Source: Streptomyces sp. NBC_00704
GTDB taxonomy: Bacteria; Actinomycetota; Actinomycetes; Streptomycetales; Streptomycetaceae
Assembly: GCF_036226605.1 (NCBI RefSeq)
Contig: NZ_CP109000.1
Span: 1,666,001-1,730,000, forward strand
Direction of reading: 5' to 3'
Length of the DNA stretch: 64,000 nt
The notes beneath the pieces were generated by a model that worked only from the letters and a program-made list of their open reading frames with translations, searched no databases and was not told where the DNA came from. Below are positions 48,244 to 57,259 of this stretch, in pieces. The position numbers were made by a program, and so were the translations under genes. Each line of letters opens with the position of its first letter. Position 1 is the stretch's first letter.

Positions 48244-48681
48244 GTGGCCGGGGCTCCTGGTTCGGCGTCGGACGGTCACGAAGAAACGTACAGAGGGAAC
48301 CGGGGCGGAGGGGTGGACCGCTGACGTTCCTCCACGTCTTACGCCCAAGGATGCCAGGACGTACGGGTGTTCCGGGCCCTACGCCCTCCGCGCGAGGGGT
48401 TTGGACCCCGCGGGCTTCACCCCCACGGGTGAAGCCTCCCGATTCCCTGTTCGACCGGTCGGCCCCCGGACCTCCGCCCGGGACCGCCGCCCGCGCCGAT
48501 CACCGTCCCGGGCCGGACCGCCGTTCCCGCCGAACCGCCGTCCCGAACCGAACCGCCGCCTCCGGCCGAACCGCTCCCCGCCGCCGCGCGTGCCGCCGCG
48601 CCGGGAGCGGCGCGGGTCAGCTCCGGACGGCCGGCGCGGTGACGGCGAACCCGCCGCGGGCCGACCGGGCCGCGGCGGCCG
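48244..48681. other. 438-base gap, no gene seen
   Basis: It lies between recN (stop 48682) and the glycosyltransferase start, both minus strand. 48240-48300 may contain the glycosyltransferase promoter. 48460-48600 holds a short CCGAACCGCC-like low-complexity repeat. No hairpin strong enough to call a recN terminator. Confidence 0.4.
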
Positions 48682-50412
48682 TCAGCCGTCCGCCCGGGCC
48701 GTGGCGAGGAGTTCCTCCGCGTGGGCGCGTGCCGTCTCGGAGTCCTCCTGGCCGGCGAGCATGCGCGACAGTTCCCGGATGCGCTCCTCGCCCTCCAGGA
48801 CCTTCACCCCGGACCGGGTGACCGACCCGTCGTCGGTCTTCTCGACCAGCAGCTGCCGGTCGGCGAAGGCGGCGACCTGCGGCAGGTGCGTGACGACCAC
48901 CACCTGAGCGGTTTTGGCGAGCCGCGCCAGCCGGCGTCCGATCTCGACGGCCGCCTTGCCGCCCACGCCCGCGTCGACCTCGTCGAAGAGATACGTCGGC
49001 ACCGGGTCCGTGCCGGCGAACACGACCTCGACGGCGAGCATCACGCGTGAGAGCTCACCACCCGACGCGCCCTTGGCGACGGGCCGCGCCGGGGCGCCCG
49101 GATGCGGGGCGAGCAGCAGCTCCACCTCGTCCACGCCGGCCGGCCCGTAGGCGACCGGACGGCCGTCGACCTCGACGCCCTGCGGATCGTCCGTCTGCCG
49201 GATGTCGAACGACACGCGCGCGTGCGGCATGGCCAGCGAGGCCAGCTCGGCGGTCACGGCCGCGGCGAACCGGCCGGCGGCGTCGGTGCGCGCGTCGGTC
49301 AGCGCCTGCGCCAGCCCGCCCAGTTCGGCCCGCAGCGCGTCCCGCTCGGCGGTCAGCTCCCCGATGCGTCCGTCGTCGCCGTCCAGCTCGGTCAGCCGGG
49401 CGGCGCCCTGCTCGGCCCAGGCGAGCACGGAGTTCACGTCCGGCCCGTACTTGCGGGTGAGGGCGGTGAGCGCGGCCCGCCGCTCCTCGACGGCCGCCAG
49501 CCGCAGCGGATCGGCGTCCAGGTCGTCGGCGTATCCGGCCAGCTCGCCCGCGACGTCGCCCAGCAGGATCCCGATCTCCCCGATCCGGTCGGTGAGCGCG
49601 GCCAGCGCCGGGTCGTGCGCCCGGACGGCCTCCAGGGCCCGCTGCGCGCCCGCCACGAGGGTGGCGGCGTCGATGCCCTCGGGATCCTCGGGGTTCCCGG
49701 CCAGCGCGGCGTGCGCGGCCGTGGCGGCGGACGACAGGGCCTCCGCGTGTCCGAGCCGCTCGGCCTCCTCCGCCAGCTCGGCGTCCTCCCCGGCGCGCGG
49801 TTCGACGCCGGCGATCTCGTCGAGTCCGAAGCGCAGCAGGTCGGCCTCCTGCGCCCGCTCGCGCGCGCGGGTGACGATCTCGTCCAGCTCGACGGCCACC
49901 GCCCGCAGCCGCCGGTAGGCCTCGGTGTACTTGGCGAGCGGGACCGTCACCGCGTCTCCCGCGTACCGGTCGAGCGCCTGCCGCTGCCGGGACGGCTTGA
50001 GCAGCCCCTGCTGGTCGGTCTGCCCGTGCACGGCCACCAGCTCGTCGGCGAGTTCGGCGAGCACGCCCATGGGCACGCTCCGCCCGCCCACGTGCGCCCG
50101 CGACCGCCCCTCGGCGGAAACGGTCCGGCTGATGAGCAACGCCCCGTCGTCCAGCTCGGCGCCCGCCTCCTCGGCCCGCAGGGCCGCCGCGGCGCCCGGG
50201 GGCACCGTGATCCGCCCCTCCACGACCGCCTTCTCCGCACCGATCCGCACCAGCGCGGGATCGGCGCGTCCGCCCAGCAGCAGTCCGAGGCTGGTGACCA
50301 CCATGGTCTTGCCCGCGCCCGTCTCGCCGGTGACGGCGGTGAAGCCTGGCGACAGCTCGACGACAGCGTCGTCGATGACTCCGAGCGACCGTATCCGCAT
50401 CTCCTCCAACAC
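48682..50412 (-). CDS. recN: DNA repair protein RecN
   Basis: A 576-residue SMC-like ATPase for double-strand break repair. Walker A GETGAGKT (29-36) is near the N-terminus. Two coiled-coil arms (about 150-370) follow, and KGASGGELSRVMLAVEVVF (signature motif) plus YLFDEVDAGVGG (Walker B) lie in the C-terminal half. GTG 50412 gives MLEEMRIRSLGV-type start, with AAGG 8 bases upstream; ATG 50400 is the alternative. The order recN-nadK-tlyA is conserved across actinobacteria, including M. tuberculosis. Confidence 0.96.
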   Translation of the reverse strand: MLEEMRIRSLGVIDDAVVELSPGFTAVTGETGAGKTMVVTSLGLLLGGRADPALVRIGAEKAVVEGRITVPPGAAAALRAEEAGAELDDGALLISRTVSAEGRSRAHVGGRSVPMGVLAELADELVAVHGQTDQQGLLKPSRQRQALDRYAGDAVTVPLAKYTEAYRRLRAVAVELDEIVTRARERAQEADLLRFGLDEIAGVEPRAGEDAELAEEAERLGHAEALSSAATAAHAALAGNPEDPEGIDAATLVAGAQRALEAVRAHDPALAALTDRIGEIGILLGDVAGELAGYADDLDADPLRLAAVEERRAALTALTRKYGPDVNSVLAWAEQGAARLTELDGDDGRIGELTAERDALRAELGGLAQALTDARTDAAGRFAAAVTAELASLAMPHARVSFDIRQTDDPQGVEVDGRPVAYGPAGVDEVELLLAPHPGAPARPVAKGASGGELSRVMLAVEVVFAGTDPVPTYLFDEVDAGVGGKAAVEIGRRLARLAKTAQVVVVTHLPQVAAFADRQLLVEKTDDGSVTRSGVKVLEGEERIRELSRMLAGQEDSETARAHAEELLATARADG

Positions 50413-50510
50413 GGAGACGACCTTACGAGGTCGGGGAGGGAAAGTGCGAGGCACCCTGTCACCCGGGCGGGTGGACGCGCCTCCCCGGCCCCCGATCCCG
50501 ACGAAGGCTC

Positions 50511-51416
50511 CTAGTTCCGCGCCCCGCGCCATCCCGCGACGGGCAGGGCGAACTTCGCCACCAGACGGTCGGTGAAGGAGGCGTGGTGCAGCCGGGCGAG
50601 CCGTACCGGCACCGCACCGCGCCGCACCTCGACCCGGGCGCCCGGAGGCAGCTCGAAGGTCCGCCGCCCGTCGCACCACAGGACGCCCGGCGGGATGTGC
50701 GGCAGCAGCTCGACCGCGAGCACCGAGTTCGGCGAGGTCACCAGCGGCTTCGCGAACAGCGCGTGCGCGCTGATCGGCACCATCAGCAGCGCCTCCACCT
50801 CGGGCCACACCACGGGCCCGCCGGCCGAGAACGCGTACGCGGTGGAGCCGGTGGGCGTCGACAGGACGATGCCGTCGCACCCGAACCCGGTGACCGGCCG
50901 CCCGTCGATCTCCAGCACCACCTCGAGCAGCTTCTCGGCGCCCGCCTTCTGCACCGCCGCCTCGTTCAGCGCCCAGTCGGTGTGCACGATGTCCCCGTTG
51001 CGGTGCACGACGACGTCGACGGTCATGCGCTCCTCGACCTCGTACGCCCGGGTCACCACCCGGTCGACGACCTTGTCGAGGTCGTCGCGCTCGGCCTCCG
51101 CGAGGAAGCCGACGCTGCCGAGGTTGACGCCGAGCATCGGCACCCCGGACGCCCGCGCGAACTCGGCGCCGCGCAGCAGCGTGCCGTCACCGCCGAGGAC
51201 GATGAGCAGCTCGCACCCCTCCAGGCACTGCGGGGTGGCCTCGGCGACCAGCTCCACGTCGTCCGGGACATGCAGGTCGGAGGCCTCGTACTCCAGGACG
51301 CGCACCCCGATGCCCTCGCGCAGCAGCCCCTTGACGACCAGCTCGGCGCTGCGGATGGCGGCCGGCCGTCCGGTGTGGGCGAGCAGGAAAACAGTACGAG
51401 CTCGGTTCTGACTCAA
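50511..51416 (-). CDS. nadK: NAD kinase
   Basis: A 301-residue enzyme making NADP from NAD, also called ppnK. GGDGT (75-79) binds ATP, and the NE/D motif NLGSVGFLAEAE is near 106. A C-terminal beta-domain with TPTGSTAYAFSAGGPVV (near 185) follows. The start is TTG 51416, with GGAGGGG about 6 bases upstream. It overlaps the tlyA stop by 4 bases (TTGA), a good sign of coupling and a rare start codon. Confidence 0.96.
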   Translation of the reverse strand: MSQNRARTVFLLAHTGRPAAIRSAELVVKGLLREGIGVRVLEYEASDLHVPDDVELVAEATPQCLEGCELLIVLGGDGTLLRGAEFARASGVPMLGVNLGSVGFLAEAERDDLDKVVDRVVTRAYEVEERMTVDVVVHRNGDIVHTDWALNEAAVQKAGAEKLLEVVLEIDGRPVTGFGCDGIVLSTPTGSTAYAFSAGGPVVWPEVEALLMVPISAHALFAKPLVTSPNSVLAVELLPHIPPGVLWCDGRRTFELPPGARVEVRRGAVPVRLARLHHASFTDRLVAKFALPVAGWRGARN

Positions 51417-52228
51417 CGCGGCCCCTCCGCAACTGCACGGTCGACGTCGGCCGGGTCCAGGGCGGGCGCCCCGGACCGAAGCCACAGAAAGTACTCGACA
51501 TTGCCCGACGGTCCGGGCAGCGGACTGGCGGTGACCCCCCGCACCCCGAGTCCCAGGTCCCACGCCTTCGCGGCCACGCCCCGCACGGCCTCCGCCCGCA
51601 GCTGCGGGCTGCGCACGACGCCCCCGCTGCCGAGCCGTTCCTTCCCCACCTCGAACTGGGGCTTGACCATCATCACCAGGTCCGCGTCGGGTGCGGCGCA
51701 CCGTGCCAGAGCCGGCAGCACCAGCCCGAGCGGGATGAAGGACAAGTCCCCCACGACAAGATCCACAGGCTCCCCATCGATCGCTTCAAGCGTCAACTCG
51801 CGTACGTTCGTACGGTCCTTGACGGTGACGCGTTCATCGCTCTGCAGAGACCAGGCGAGTTGTCCGTATCCGACGTCCACGGCGACGACATGGGCGGCGC
51901 CCGCGCGCAGCAGCACGTCCGTGAACCCTCCGGTGGAGGCGCCGGCGTCGAGCGCCCGCCGCCCGCGCACCGCGAGCCCCTGGGGCACGAACGCCTCCAG
52001 CGCCCCGGCGAGCTTGTGCCCGCCGCGGGAGACGTAGTCCGGGTCGTCGGCGTCGGCGGCGACGACGATCGCGGCCGCGGTCTCGACCTGGGTGGCCGGC
52101 TTCGTCGCGACGGTCTTGCCGACGCTGACCCGGCCGGCGGCGATCAGCTGCCCGGCGTGCTCACGCGAGCGCGCGAGCTTGCGGCGGACCAGCTCCGCGT
52201 CCAGACGGCGACGTGCGACTCCTGCCAC
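51413..52228 (-). CDS. tlyA: TlyA family rRNA methyltransferase
   Basis: A 271-residue protein. An S4-like RNA-binding N-terminus (RRRLDAELVRRKLARSREHA) is followed by a FtsJ/RrmJ-like methyltransferase with SRGGHKL and LDAGASTGGFTDVLL (SAM-binding). KDRTNVREL and DLSFIPLGLVLPAL are conserved. TlyA methylates 2'-O of cytidines in 16S and 23S rRNA, and in mycobacteria its loss gives capreomycin resistance. GTG 52228 was chosen for TAGGAGC upstream; an ATG at 52252 has no ribosome site. It is coupled to nadK. Confidence 0.95.
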   Translation of the reverse strand: MAGVARRRLDAELVRRKLARSREHAGQLIAAGRVSVGKTVATKPATQVETAAAIVVAADADDPDYVSRGGHKLAGALEAFVPQGLAVRGRRALDAGASTGGFTDVLLRAGAAHVVAVDVGYGQLAWSLQSDERVTVKDRTNVRELTLEAIDGEPVDLVVGDLSFIPLGLVLPALARCAAPDADLVMMVKPQFEVGKERLGSGGVVRSPQLRAEAVRGVAAKAWDLGLGVRGVTASPLPGPSGNVEYFLWLRSGAPALDPADVDRAVAEGPR

Positions 52229-52235
52229 GTTCGGT

Positions 52236-52640
52236 TCAGCTCCTACTGCCATACGAGGGTGAAGGCGTCCGAGGGTCGTGCGACGGTGCGGGCGCCGGAG
52301 GGCCGGGGCGGGCGTCGAGCGCGGTGAGCGCGTCGCGCAGCCCCCGGTGTACATCCTCGTACACCTCGACGTGTCCGTCGGTGGCGAGGTGGTCGGCGTC
52401 GGCCAGCCGCTCCAGCCGCGCGTCCACCTCGGCGTGCCCGGTGGGGACCCGGGGGACGGCCAGCGGCGCGGGGGCGGCGGGGTCGCGCTCGGCCGCCTGC
52501 TCCGGGCCGGCCGCCTGCTCCGGGCCCGGATCGGCCGTCTGCTCCCGCTCCGGGCCGGCCGCCCGCGCGCGCTCCCCGGGCGCGGCCGCCGTCGGCGCCT
52601 GCGCCGCCCCCGGTCCGGTCTCCGGCACTGTGTCGCTCAT
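52236..52640 (-). CDS. conserved actinobacterial small protein beside tlyA
   Basis: A 134-residue protein. The first about 65 residues are Pro/Ala/Glu-rich and disordered. A short conserved-looking core (GHAEVDARLERLADADHLAT, then EVYEDVHRGLRDALTALD) is a predicted helical pair. It ends 7 bases before the tlyA start. In M. tuberculosis a small gene (Rv1693) occupies the same place, so I treat this as its counterpart; only synteny supports that. Function unknown. Confidence 0.7.
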   Translation of the reverse strand: MSDTVPETGPGAAQAPTAAAPGERARAAGPEREQTADPGPEQAAGPEQAAERDPAAPAPLAVPRVPTGHAEVDARLERLADADHLATDGHVEVYEDVHRGLRDALTALDARPGPPAPAPSHDPRTPSPSYGSRS

Positions 52641-52682
52641 GCCCAGACGCTACCGCGAACGCCTGGGGTACCGTCGTGCGCG

Positions 52683-53030
52683 ATGGCCACGACCGAGGAG
52701 TGCCGCGCCGCACTCGAGAAGCTCTCCGACTCCATGCAGAGCGCCCAGGGCGACGTCCGCACGGCCACGGCCCTGGACCGCTCGGTGAGCTGTCGGATCA
52801 CCGACCTGGACGTCACCTTCGTCGGCCGCATGACGGGCGGCCGGATCGTGGTGCAGGACACCCTCCAGGGCCCTCCGGTGGAGAAGGCGCAGATCAGACT
52901 GACGATGACCGGCGACGACCTGGTGGCGATGGTCGACGGCGAGCTGAACTTCGCCAAGGCCTGGGGCTCGGGCAGGGTGAAACTGGAGGCCGGCCTGAAG
53001 GACCTGTTCCAGCTCAGGAAGCTTCTGTAG
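52683..53030 (+). CDS. SCP2 sterol-binding domain protein
   Basis: A 115-residue single-domain protein. RMTGGRIVVQDTLQGPPVEK and RLTMTGDDLVAMVDGELNFAKAWGSGRVKLEAG match the SCP2 lipid-binding fold. Such small proteins may bind sterol-like or acyl ligands, but their role in Streptomyces is not known to me. TACCGT 8 bases before ATG 52683 suggests a leaderless promoter. Its stop lies 16 bases inside the end of the convergent ABC ATPase gene, so the 3' ends overlap. Confidence 0.85.
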   Translation: MATTEECRAALEKLSDSMQSAQGDVRTATALDRSVSCRITDLDVTFVGRMTGGRIVVQDTLQGPPVEKAQIRLTMTGDDLVAMVDGELNFAKAWGSGRVKLEAGLKDLFQLRKLL

Positions 53031-53838
53031 CCGCGAGCCTCCCGGCGCCCGTCCGCGCCCTGCGCGCCGCCGGCACCACCAGCGGCGTCCCCGTCTCCGG
53101 GTCGTCGATGACCTGGCAGCGCAGCCCGAAGACCTCCTCGACCAGGGCGGCGGTGACGATCTCGCCCGGCGCGCCCTCGGCGATGACCTCGCCGCCCCTC
53201 AGGGCGATCAGATGGGTCGCGTACCGGGCCGCGTGGTTGAGGTCGTGCAGCACCGCGACGAGCGTGCGCCCCTGCTCCTCGTGGAGTTCGGCGCACAGGT
53301 CGAGGACGTCGATCTGGTGCTGGATGTCGAGGAACGTGGTCGGCTCGTCGAGCAGCAGCAGCGGGGTCTGCTGGGCGAGCGCCATCGCGATCCACACCCT
53401 TTGGCGCTGGCCGCCGGACAGTTCGTCGACGTAGCGGTCGGCGAGTTCGGCGACCCCGGTCCGCGTCATGGACTCCCGCACCACCCGCTCGTCCTCGGCC
53501 GACCACTGCCGCAGGACGCCCTGGTGCGGGTAGCGGCCGCGGCCCACGAGGTCGGCGACGGTGATCCCGTCGGGGGCGACGGACGACTGCGGCAGCAGCC
53601 CCAGCGTGCGCGCCACCTTCTTCGCGGGCATCGACTGGATGACCTGCCCGTCCAGCAGCACCCGGCCCCGGTTCGGCTTCAGCATCCGCGACAGCGCGCG
53701 CAGCAGCGTCGACTTCCCGCAGGCGTTCGGGCCGACGATCACGGTGAAGGAGTTGTCCGGTATCTCCACCGACAGCTGTTCGGCGATGACCCTCTGGTCG
53801 TAGGCGAGGGTGACGTCCTCGGCGGACAGGCGGTTCAC
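53014..53838 (-). CDS. iron-siderophore ABC transporter ATP-binding protein (FecE/FepC-like)
   Basis: A 274-residue ATPase. Walker A GPNACGKS (38-45, with Cys in place of the usual Gly/Ser), the Q-loop in LLPQSS, signature LSGGQRQRVWIAMALAQQ and Walker B LLLLDEPTTFLD are complete. The sequence is of the ferric siderophore/cobalamin importer type. GTG 53838 follows the second permease by 109 bases in a GC-rich gap. It powers the two permeases; no substrate-binding protein is encoded beside it. Confidence 0.94.
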   Translation of the reverse strand: MNRLSAEDVTLAYDQRVIAEQLSVEIPDNSFTVIVGPNACGKSTLLRALSRMLKPNRGRVLLDGQVIQSMPAKKVARTLGLLPQSSVAPDGITVADLVGRGRYPHQGVLRQWSAEDERVVRESMTRTGVAELADRYVDELSGGQRQRVWIAMALAQQTPLLLLDEPTTFLDIQHQIDVLDLCAELHEEQGRTLVAVLHDLNHAARYATHLIALRGGEVIAEGAPGEIVTAALVEEVFGLRCQVIDDPETGTPLVVPAARRARTGAGRLAATEAS

Positions 53839-53947
53839 GATGCTCCCTGGGTTGTCGCGGTCGGCGGGGCGGCCAGGACCCGGGCTGGGGCGGTCGGGCC
53901 GGGACTCGGGCGGTCGGGCGGGGGCCCGGGGCGGTTGCGCGCGCCGG

Positions 53948-55006
53948 TCATATGCGCCCCGCCCTGCGCTCGGTGACGAGGAGCCACAGCAGATAGACGC
54001 CGCCCAGCACGCCGGTGACCACGCCCACGGGCAGCTGCCCGTCCCCGAAGAGCCGTTGCGAGGCCCAGTCGGCGGTCACCAGCAGGGCGGCGCCCATGCA
54101 CAGGGACGCCACGAGGTTCGGTCCGGGCGAGCGGGTCAGCCGCCTCGCGAGCTGCGGCGCGGTGAGCGCCACGAAGCCGACCGGCCCGGCCGCGGCGGTG
54201 GCGGCCGCCGTCAGCAGCACGGCGGACACCATGAGCACCAGCCGCACGCGCTCCACGCGCACGCCCAGCGCCTGGGAGACGTCGTCGCCCATCTCCATCA
54301 TGCGCAGCCCCCGCGCGTGGGCGAGGACGAGCGGCACCAGCACGCCGGCCAGCGCGAGCAGCGGCCAGACCTGCTTCCAGTCCCGGCCGTCGAGCGTGCC
54401 GGTCATCCACACCACGGCGCGGGCCGCGTCGACGAAGTCGGCCTTGGTGAGGAGGTATCCGTTGACGGCCGTCGCGACGGCCGAGACGCCGATGCCGACG
54501 AGCACCAGCCGGTACCCGTGGACGCCCCGCTTCCACGCCAGCAGATAGATCAGGGCCCCGGTCACCAGCCCGCCGACGAGCGCGCCCGCGGTCACCTGGG
54601 CGGCGCTCCCGGAGAACAGCACGATCATCACGAGCGCGCCGGCCGTCGCCCCCTGCCCGAGCCCCAGCACGTCCGGACTGCCCAGCGGGTTGCGCGACAC
54701 GGCCTGGAACAGCGCCCCGCCCAGGCCCAGCGACGCGCCCACGAGCAGCCCCACGAGCACCCGCGGCAGCCGCAGTTCGTTGACGATGAACTCCTGTCCG
54801 GCGTCCCCGTGGCCGAAGAGCGTGCGCACGACGTCGGCCGCCGGGATCGGGAAGTCGCCGGTGCCGATCAGCACCACGCCCGCGGCGAGCGCGGCGAGGG
54901 CCAGCAGCACGACGACGGTCAGCGCCCGCGGGTCCAGCCGGACGGACAGCCCGCCGCGGGTGCGCAGCGCGCGGGGGCCGCGGGGGGTCTTCTGCGCGCT
55001 CTTCAC
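53948..55006 (-). CDS. iron-siderophore ABC transporter permease (second)
   Basis: A 352-residue FecCD-type permease with about ten TM helices. RLPRVLVGLLVGASLGLGGALFQAVSRNPLGSPDVLG is the family signature near residue 80, and GGVYLLWLLVTER near the end is conserved. GTG 55006 overlaps the first permease stop by 4 bases (GTGA). Together the two form the membrane channel for ferric siderophores. Confidence 0.95.
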   Translation of the reverse strand: MKSAQKTPRGPRALRTRGGLSVRLDPRALTVVVLLALAALAAGVVLIGTGDFPIPAADVVRTLFGHGDAGQEFIVNELRLPRVLVGLLVGASLGLGGALFQAVSRNPLGSPDVLGLGQGATAGALVMIVLFSGSAAQVTAGALVGGLVTGALIYLLAWKRGVHGYRLVLVGIGVSAVATAVNGYLLTKADFVDAARAVVWMTGTLDGRDWKQVWPLLALAGVLVPLVLAHARGLRMMEMGDDVSQALGVRVERVRLVLMVSAVLLTAAATAAAGPVGFVALTAPQLARRLTRSPGPNLVASLCMGAALLVTADWASQRLFGDGQLPVGVVTGVLGGVYLLWLLVTERRAGRI

Positions 55007-56046
55007 AGCTGGGCCGTCCTCCGCCGTCGTACGAGAAAGATGAAGACCGGGCCGCCGACGATCGCGGTGATGATGCCGACCTGGACCTCCGACGGCCGGG
55101 CCACCACCCGCCCGACGACGTCGGAGCCGAGCAGCAGCACCGGCGCCAGGACCGCCGCGTACGGCATGATCCAGCGCAGGTCGGGCCCGGTGAACGAGCG
55201 GACCACGTGCGGGACCATCAGCCCGACGAACACGATCGGCCCGCAGGCCGCGGTCGCCGCGCCGCACAGCACGGTCGCCGCGAGCATCGACAGCGCCCGG
55301 GTGCGGTTCAGGTTCGCGCCGAGCGCCCTGGCGGTGTCGTCGCCCATCGCCACGGCGTTCAGCGGCCGGGCGAGCGCGAACGCCAGGAGCGTGCCGGCCA
55401 CGAGGAAGGGCAGCACCTGCCGGATCGTGTCGTCGGTCGCCGAGGACAGCGAGCCCACCGTCCAGAACCGCATCCGGGCGAGCGCGGCGCCGTCCAGGAT
55501 CATCACGGCCTGGAGATAACCGTAGAGCGCGGCGCTGACGGCGGTGCCGGCGAGCGCGAGCCGCACCGGGGTGGCCCCCCGGCTGCCGCCCAGGAACCAG
55601 ACCAGCGCCCCGACCGCGGCCGCTCCGCAGAACGCGAACCACACATAGCCGCTCAGGCTGGTGACGCCGAAGAAGGAGATGGCGGTGACGACGGCGGCCG
55701 ACGCGCCCGCGTTGAGTCCGAGCAGTCCGGGATCGGCCAGCGGGTTGCGCGTCAGCGCCTGGAGGACGGCTCCCGACAGGCCGAGCGCCGCCCCGACGAG
55801 CAGCCCGAGCACGGTCCGCGAGAGCCGCTCGTCGACGACGACGTCGGCGTAGGTCCCGGAGTCGTGGAACAGCCCGTGCCAGACCTGCGCGACCGACAAC
55901 TCCTTGGCCCCGACGGCGATGCTCGCCACCGCCATCAGCAGCAGCACCGCCAGGGCGGCGAGGAGTCCGAGGGAGCGGACCGCCCGGCGGTCCGGGGGCG
56001 CGGGGGCGGTCTCCGCGCGCGGTACGGGAACACTGTCGACCAACAC
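55003..56046 (-). CDS. iron-siderophore ABC transporter permease (first)
   Basis: A 347-residue FecCD-type permease. RLSRTVLGLLVGAALGLSGAVLQALTRNPLADPGLLG is the family signature near residue 75, and there are about nine further hydrophobic segments. It is the first gene of the importer operon. GTG 56046 lies just downstream of an iron box, and TAACCT 6 bases upstream fits a leaderless -10. No ribosome site is present. No binding protein gene lies upstream, so the receptor must be elsewhere. Confidence 0.94.
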   Translation of the reverse strand: MLVDSVPVPRAETAPAPPDRRAVRSLGLLAALAVLLLMAVASIAVGAKELSVAQVWHGLFHDSGTYADVVVDERLSRTVLGLLVGAALGLSGAVLQALTRNPLADPGLLGLNAGASAAVVTAISFFGVTSLSGYVWFAFCGAAAVGALVWFLGGSRGATPVRLALAGTAVSAALYGYLQAVMILDGAALARMRFWTVGSLSSATDDTIRQVLPFLVAGTLLAFALARPLNAVAMGDDTARALGANLNRTRALSMLAATVLCGAATAACGPIVFVGLMVPHVVRSFTGPDLRWIMPYAAVLAPVLLLGSDVVGRVVARPSEVQVGIITAIVGGPVFIFLVRRRRTAQL

Positions 56047-56050
56047 GCAG

Positions 56051-56069
56051 TTAGGTTAGCCTACCCTCG
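56051..56069 (-). promoter_or_regulatory. iron box (DmdR/DtxR-type operator)
   Basis: TTAGGTTAGCCTACCCTCG closely matches the Streptomyces iron box TTAGGTTAGGCTAACCTAA on its left half. It overlaps the predicted -10 box of the importer operon, so iron-loaded DmdR1 would repress transcription when iron is plentiful. Confidence 0.85.
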
Positions 56070-56157
56070 CAACGACGCCAGGCCCCCGGGTCCGCCCGTT
56101 CCTCCGGCCCGTCACGCGCCCTTCACACCCGCCCCGCACGTCCTCGCTCGGCGCAAC

Positions 56158-57186
56158 TCACAGGCCGAGCCGGGCCAGCGCCTTCCCCCCGTCCAGCTCG
56201 CAGACGCCGTCCCCGGCCGCCGTCCAGGCCGCCGCGCACAACGCCCGCAGCCCGTCCAGCGCTTCGCCCGCGCCCGCCAGCTCCAGTCGCTCCGCCCCGG
56301 CGACGGCCGTCCAGCCGCCGCACCGGAACCCGTCCCCCGCCACGGCCACCTCCGGCTGTCCGGCGAGCAGCCCGCGCAGGTCGGCGTCGACGTACGTCGG
56401 CCGGTGCTGCGGCGGCGCGGCGAGCAGTCGCGGCCCGTCGGTCACTCCGGTGAGGACGAGCAGCGAGTCCACCTCGCCGTTGAACGCGCCCTCGATGTCG
56501 GTGTCCAGCCGGTCCCCGACCACCAACGGCCGCTCCGCGCCCGTGCGCAGGATCGTCTCCCGGTGCATGGGAGGCAGCGGCTTGCCCGCCACCTGCGGCT
56601 CGGCGCCGGTCGCGATCCGCACGACCTCGACCGCCGCGCCGTTGCCCGGCGCGATGCCCCGCCCGCTGGGAATCGTCAGATCCGTGTTGGACGCGAACCA
56701 CGGCACCCCGCGCGCGACGGCGTACGACGCCTCCGCGAACCGCCCCCACGGCAGGTCCGGCCCGCCGAAGCCCTGCACCACGGCCGCCGGGTCGTCGTCC
56801 GCCGACTCCACCGGCACGAGCCCGCGCTCACGCAGCGCGACCCGCAGCCCCTCCCCGCCGATCACCAGCACCCGCGACCCCGCCGGCACCTGCTCGCCGA
56901 TCAGCCGCGCGACCGCCTGCGCCGACGTGATGACGTCGTCGGCGCCCGCCGGTATGCCCAGCTCCGACAGATGGTCCGCCACCGCGTCCGGCGTGCGCAG
57001 CGCGTTGTTGGTGACGTACGCGAGCCGCATGCCGCCCGCGCGCGCGGAGGCGAGCGACCCGACGGCGTGCACGATCGCGTTCCCTCCCGCGTACACCACC
57101 CCGTCGAGGTCGAGCAGAGCCGTGTCGTACGCCTCGCTCAGGGCCTGCCCACTGCCCTCGGGCCTCGTCCTGACACTCCGGCTCAT
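56158..57186 (-). CDS. HAD-IIA family phosphatase (Rv1692-like)
   Basis: A 342-residue hydrolase. The nucleophile motif LLDLDGVVY (near 26) has Asp-Leu-Asp-Gly, YVTNNA (motif II) and GKPLPP and VGDRLDTDIEGAFNG (motifs III and IV) are present, with a large cap inserted between. HAD-IIA enzymes of the NagD type cleave small phosphate esters. The M. tuberculosis neighbour of tlyA-nadK-recN, Rv1692, is a glycerol 3-phosphate phosphatase, so that activity is the best guess. It is divergent from the DUF1015 gene. Confidence 0.9.
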   Translation of the reverse strand: MSRSVRTRPEGSGQALSEAYDTALLDLDGVVYAGGNAIVHAVGSLASARAGGMRLAYVTNNALRTPDAVADHLSELGIPAGADDVITSAQAVARLIGEQVPAGSRVLVIGGEGLRVALRERGLVPVESADDDPAAVVQGFGGPDLPWGRFAEASYAVARGVPWFASNTDLTIPSGRGIAPGNGAAVEVVRIATGAEPQVAGKPLPPMHRETILRTGAERPLVVGDRLDTDIEGAFNGEVDSLLVLTGVTDGPRLLAAPPQHRPTYVDADLRGLLAGQPEVAVAGDGFRCGGWTAVAGAERLELAGAGEALDGLRALCAAAWTAAGDGVCELDGGKALARLGL

Positions 57187-57247
57187 TCCGCATCGCTCCT
57201 CGTTCGGTCCGCTTTCCCTCGATCATCCCGCACGCCACCGGCACACG

Positions 57248-57253
57248 TACGAT
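57248..57253 (+). promoter_or_regulatory. candidate -10 box (TACGAT), leaderless start
   Basis: TACGAT ends 6 bases before ATG 57260, with no ribosome site, suggesting a leaderless transcript. Confidence 0.45.
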
Positions 57254-57259
57254 GCCGGG

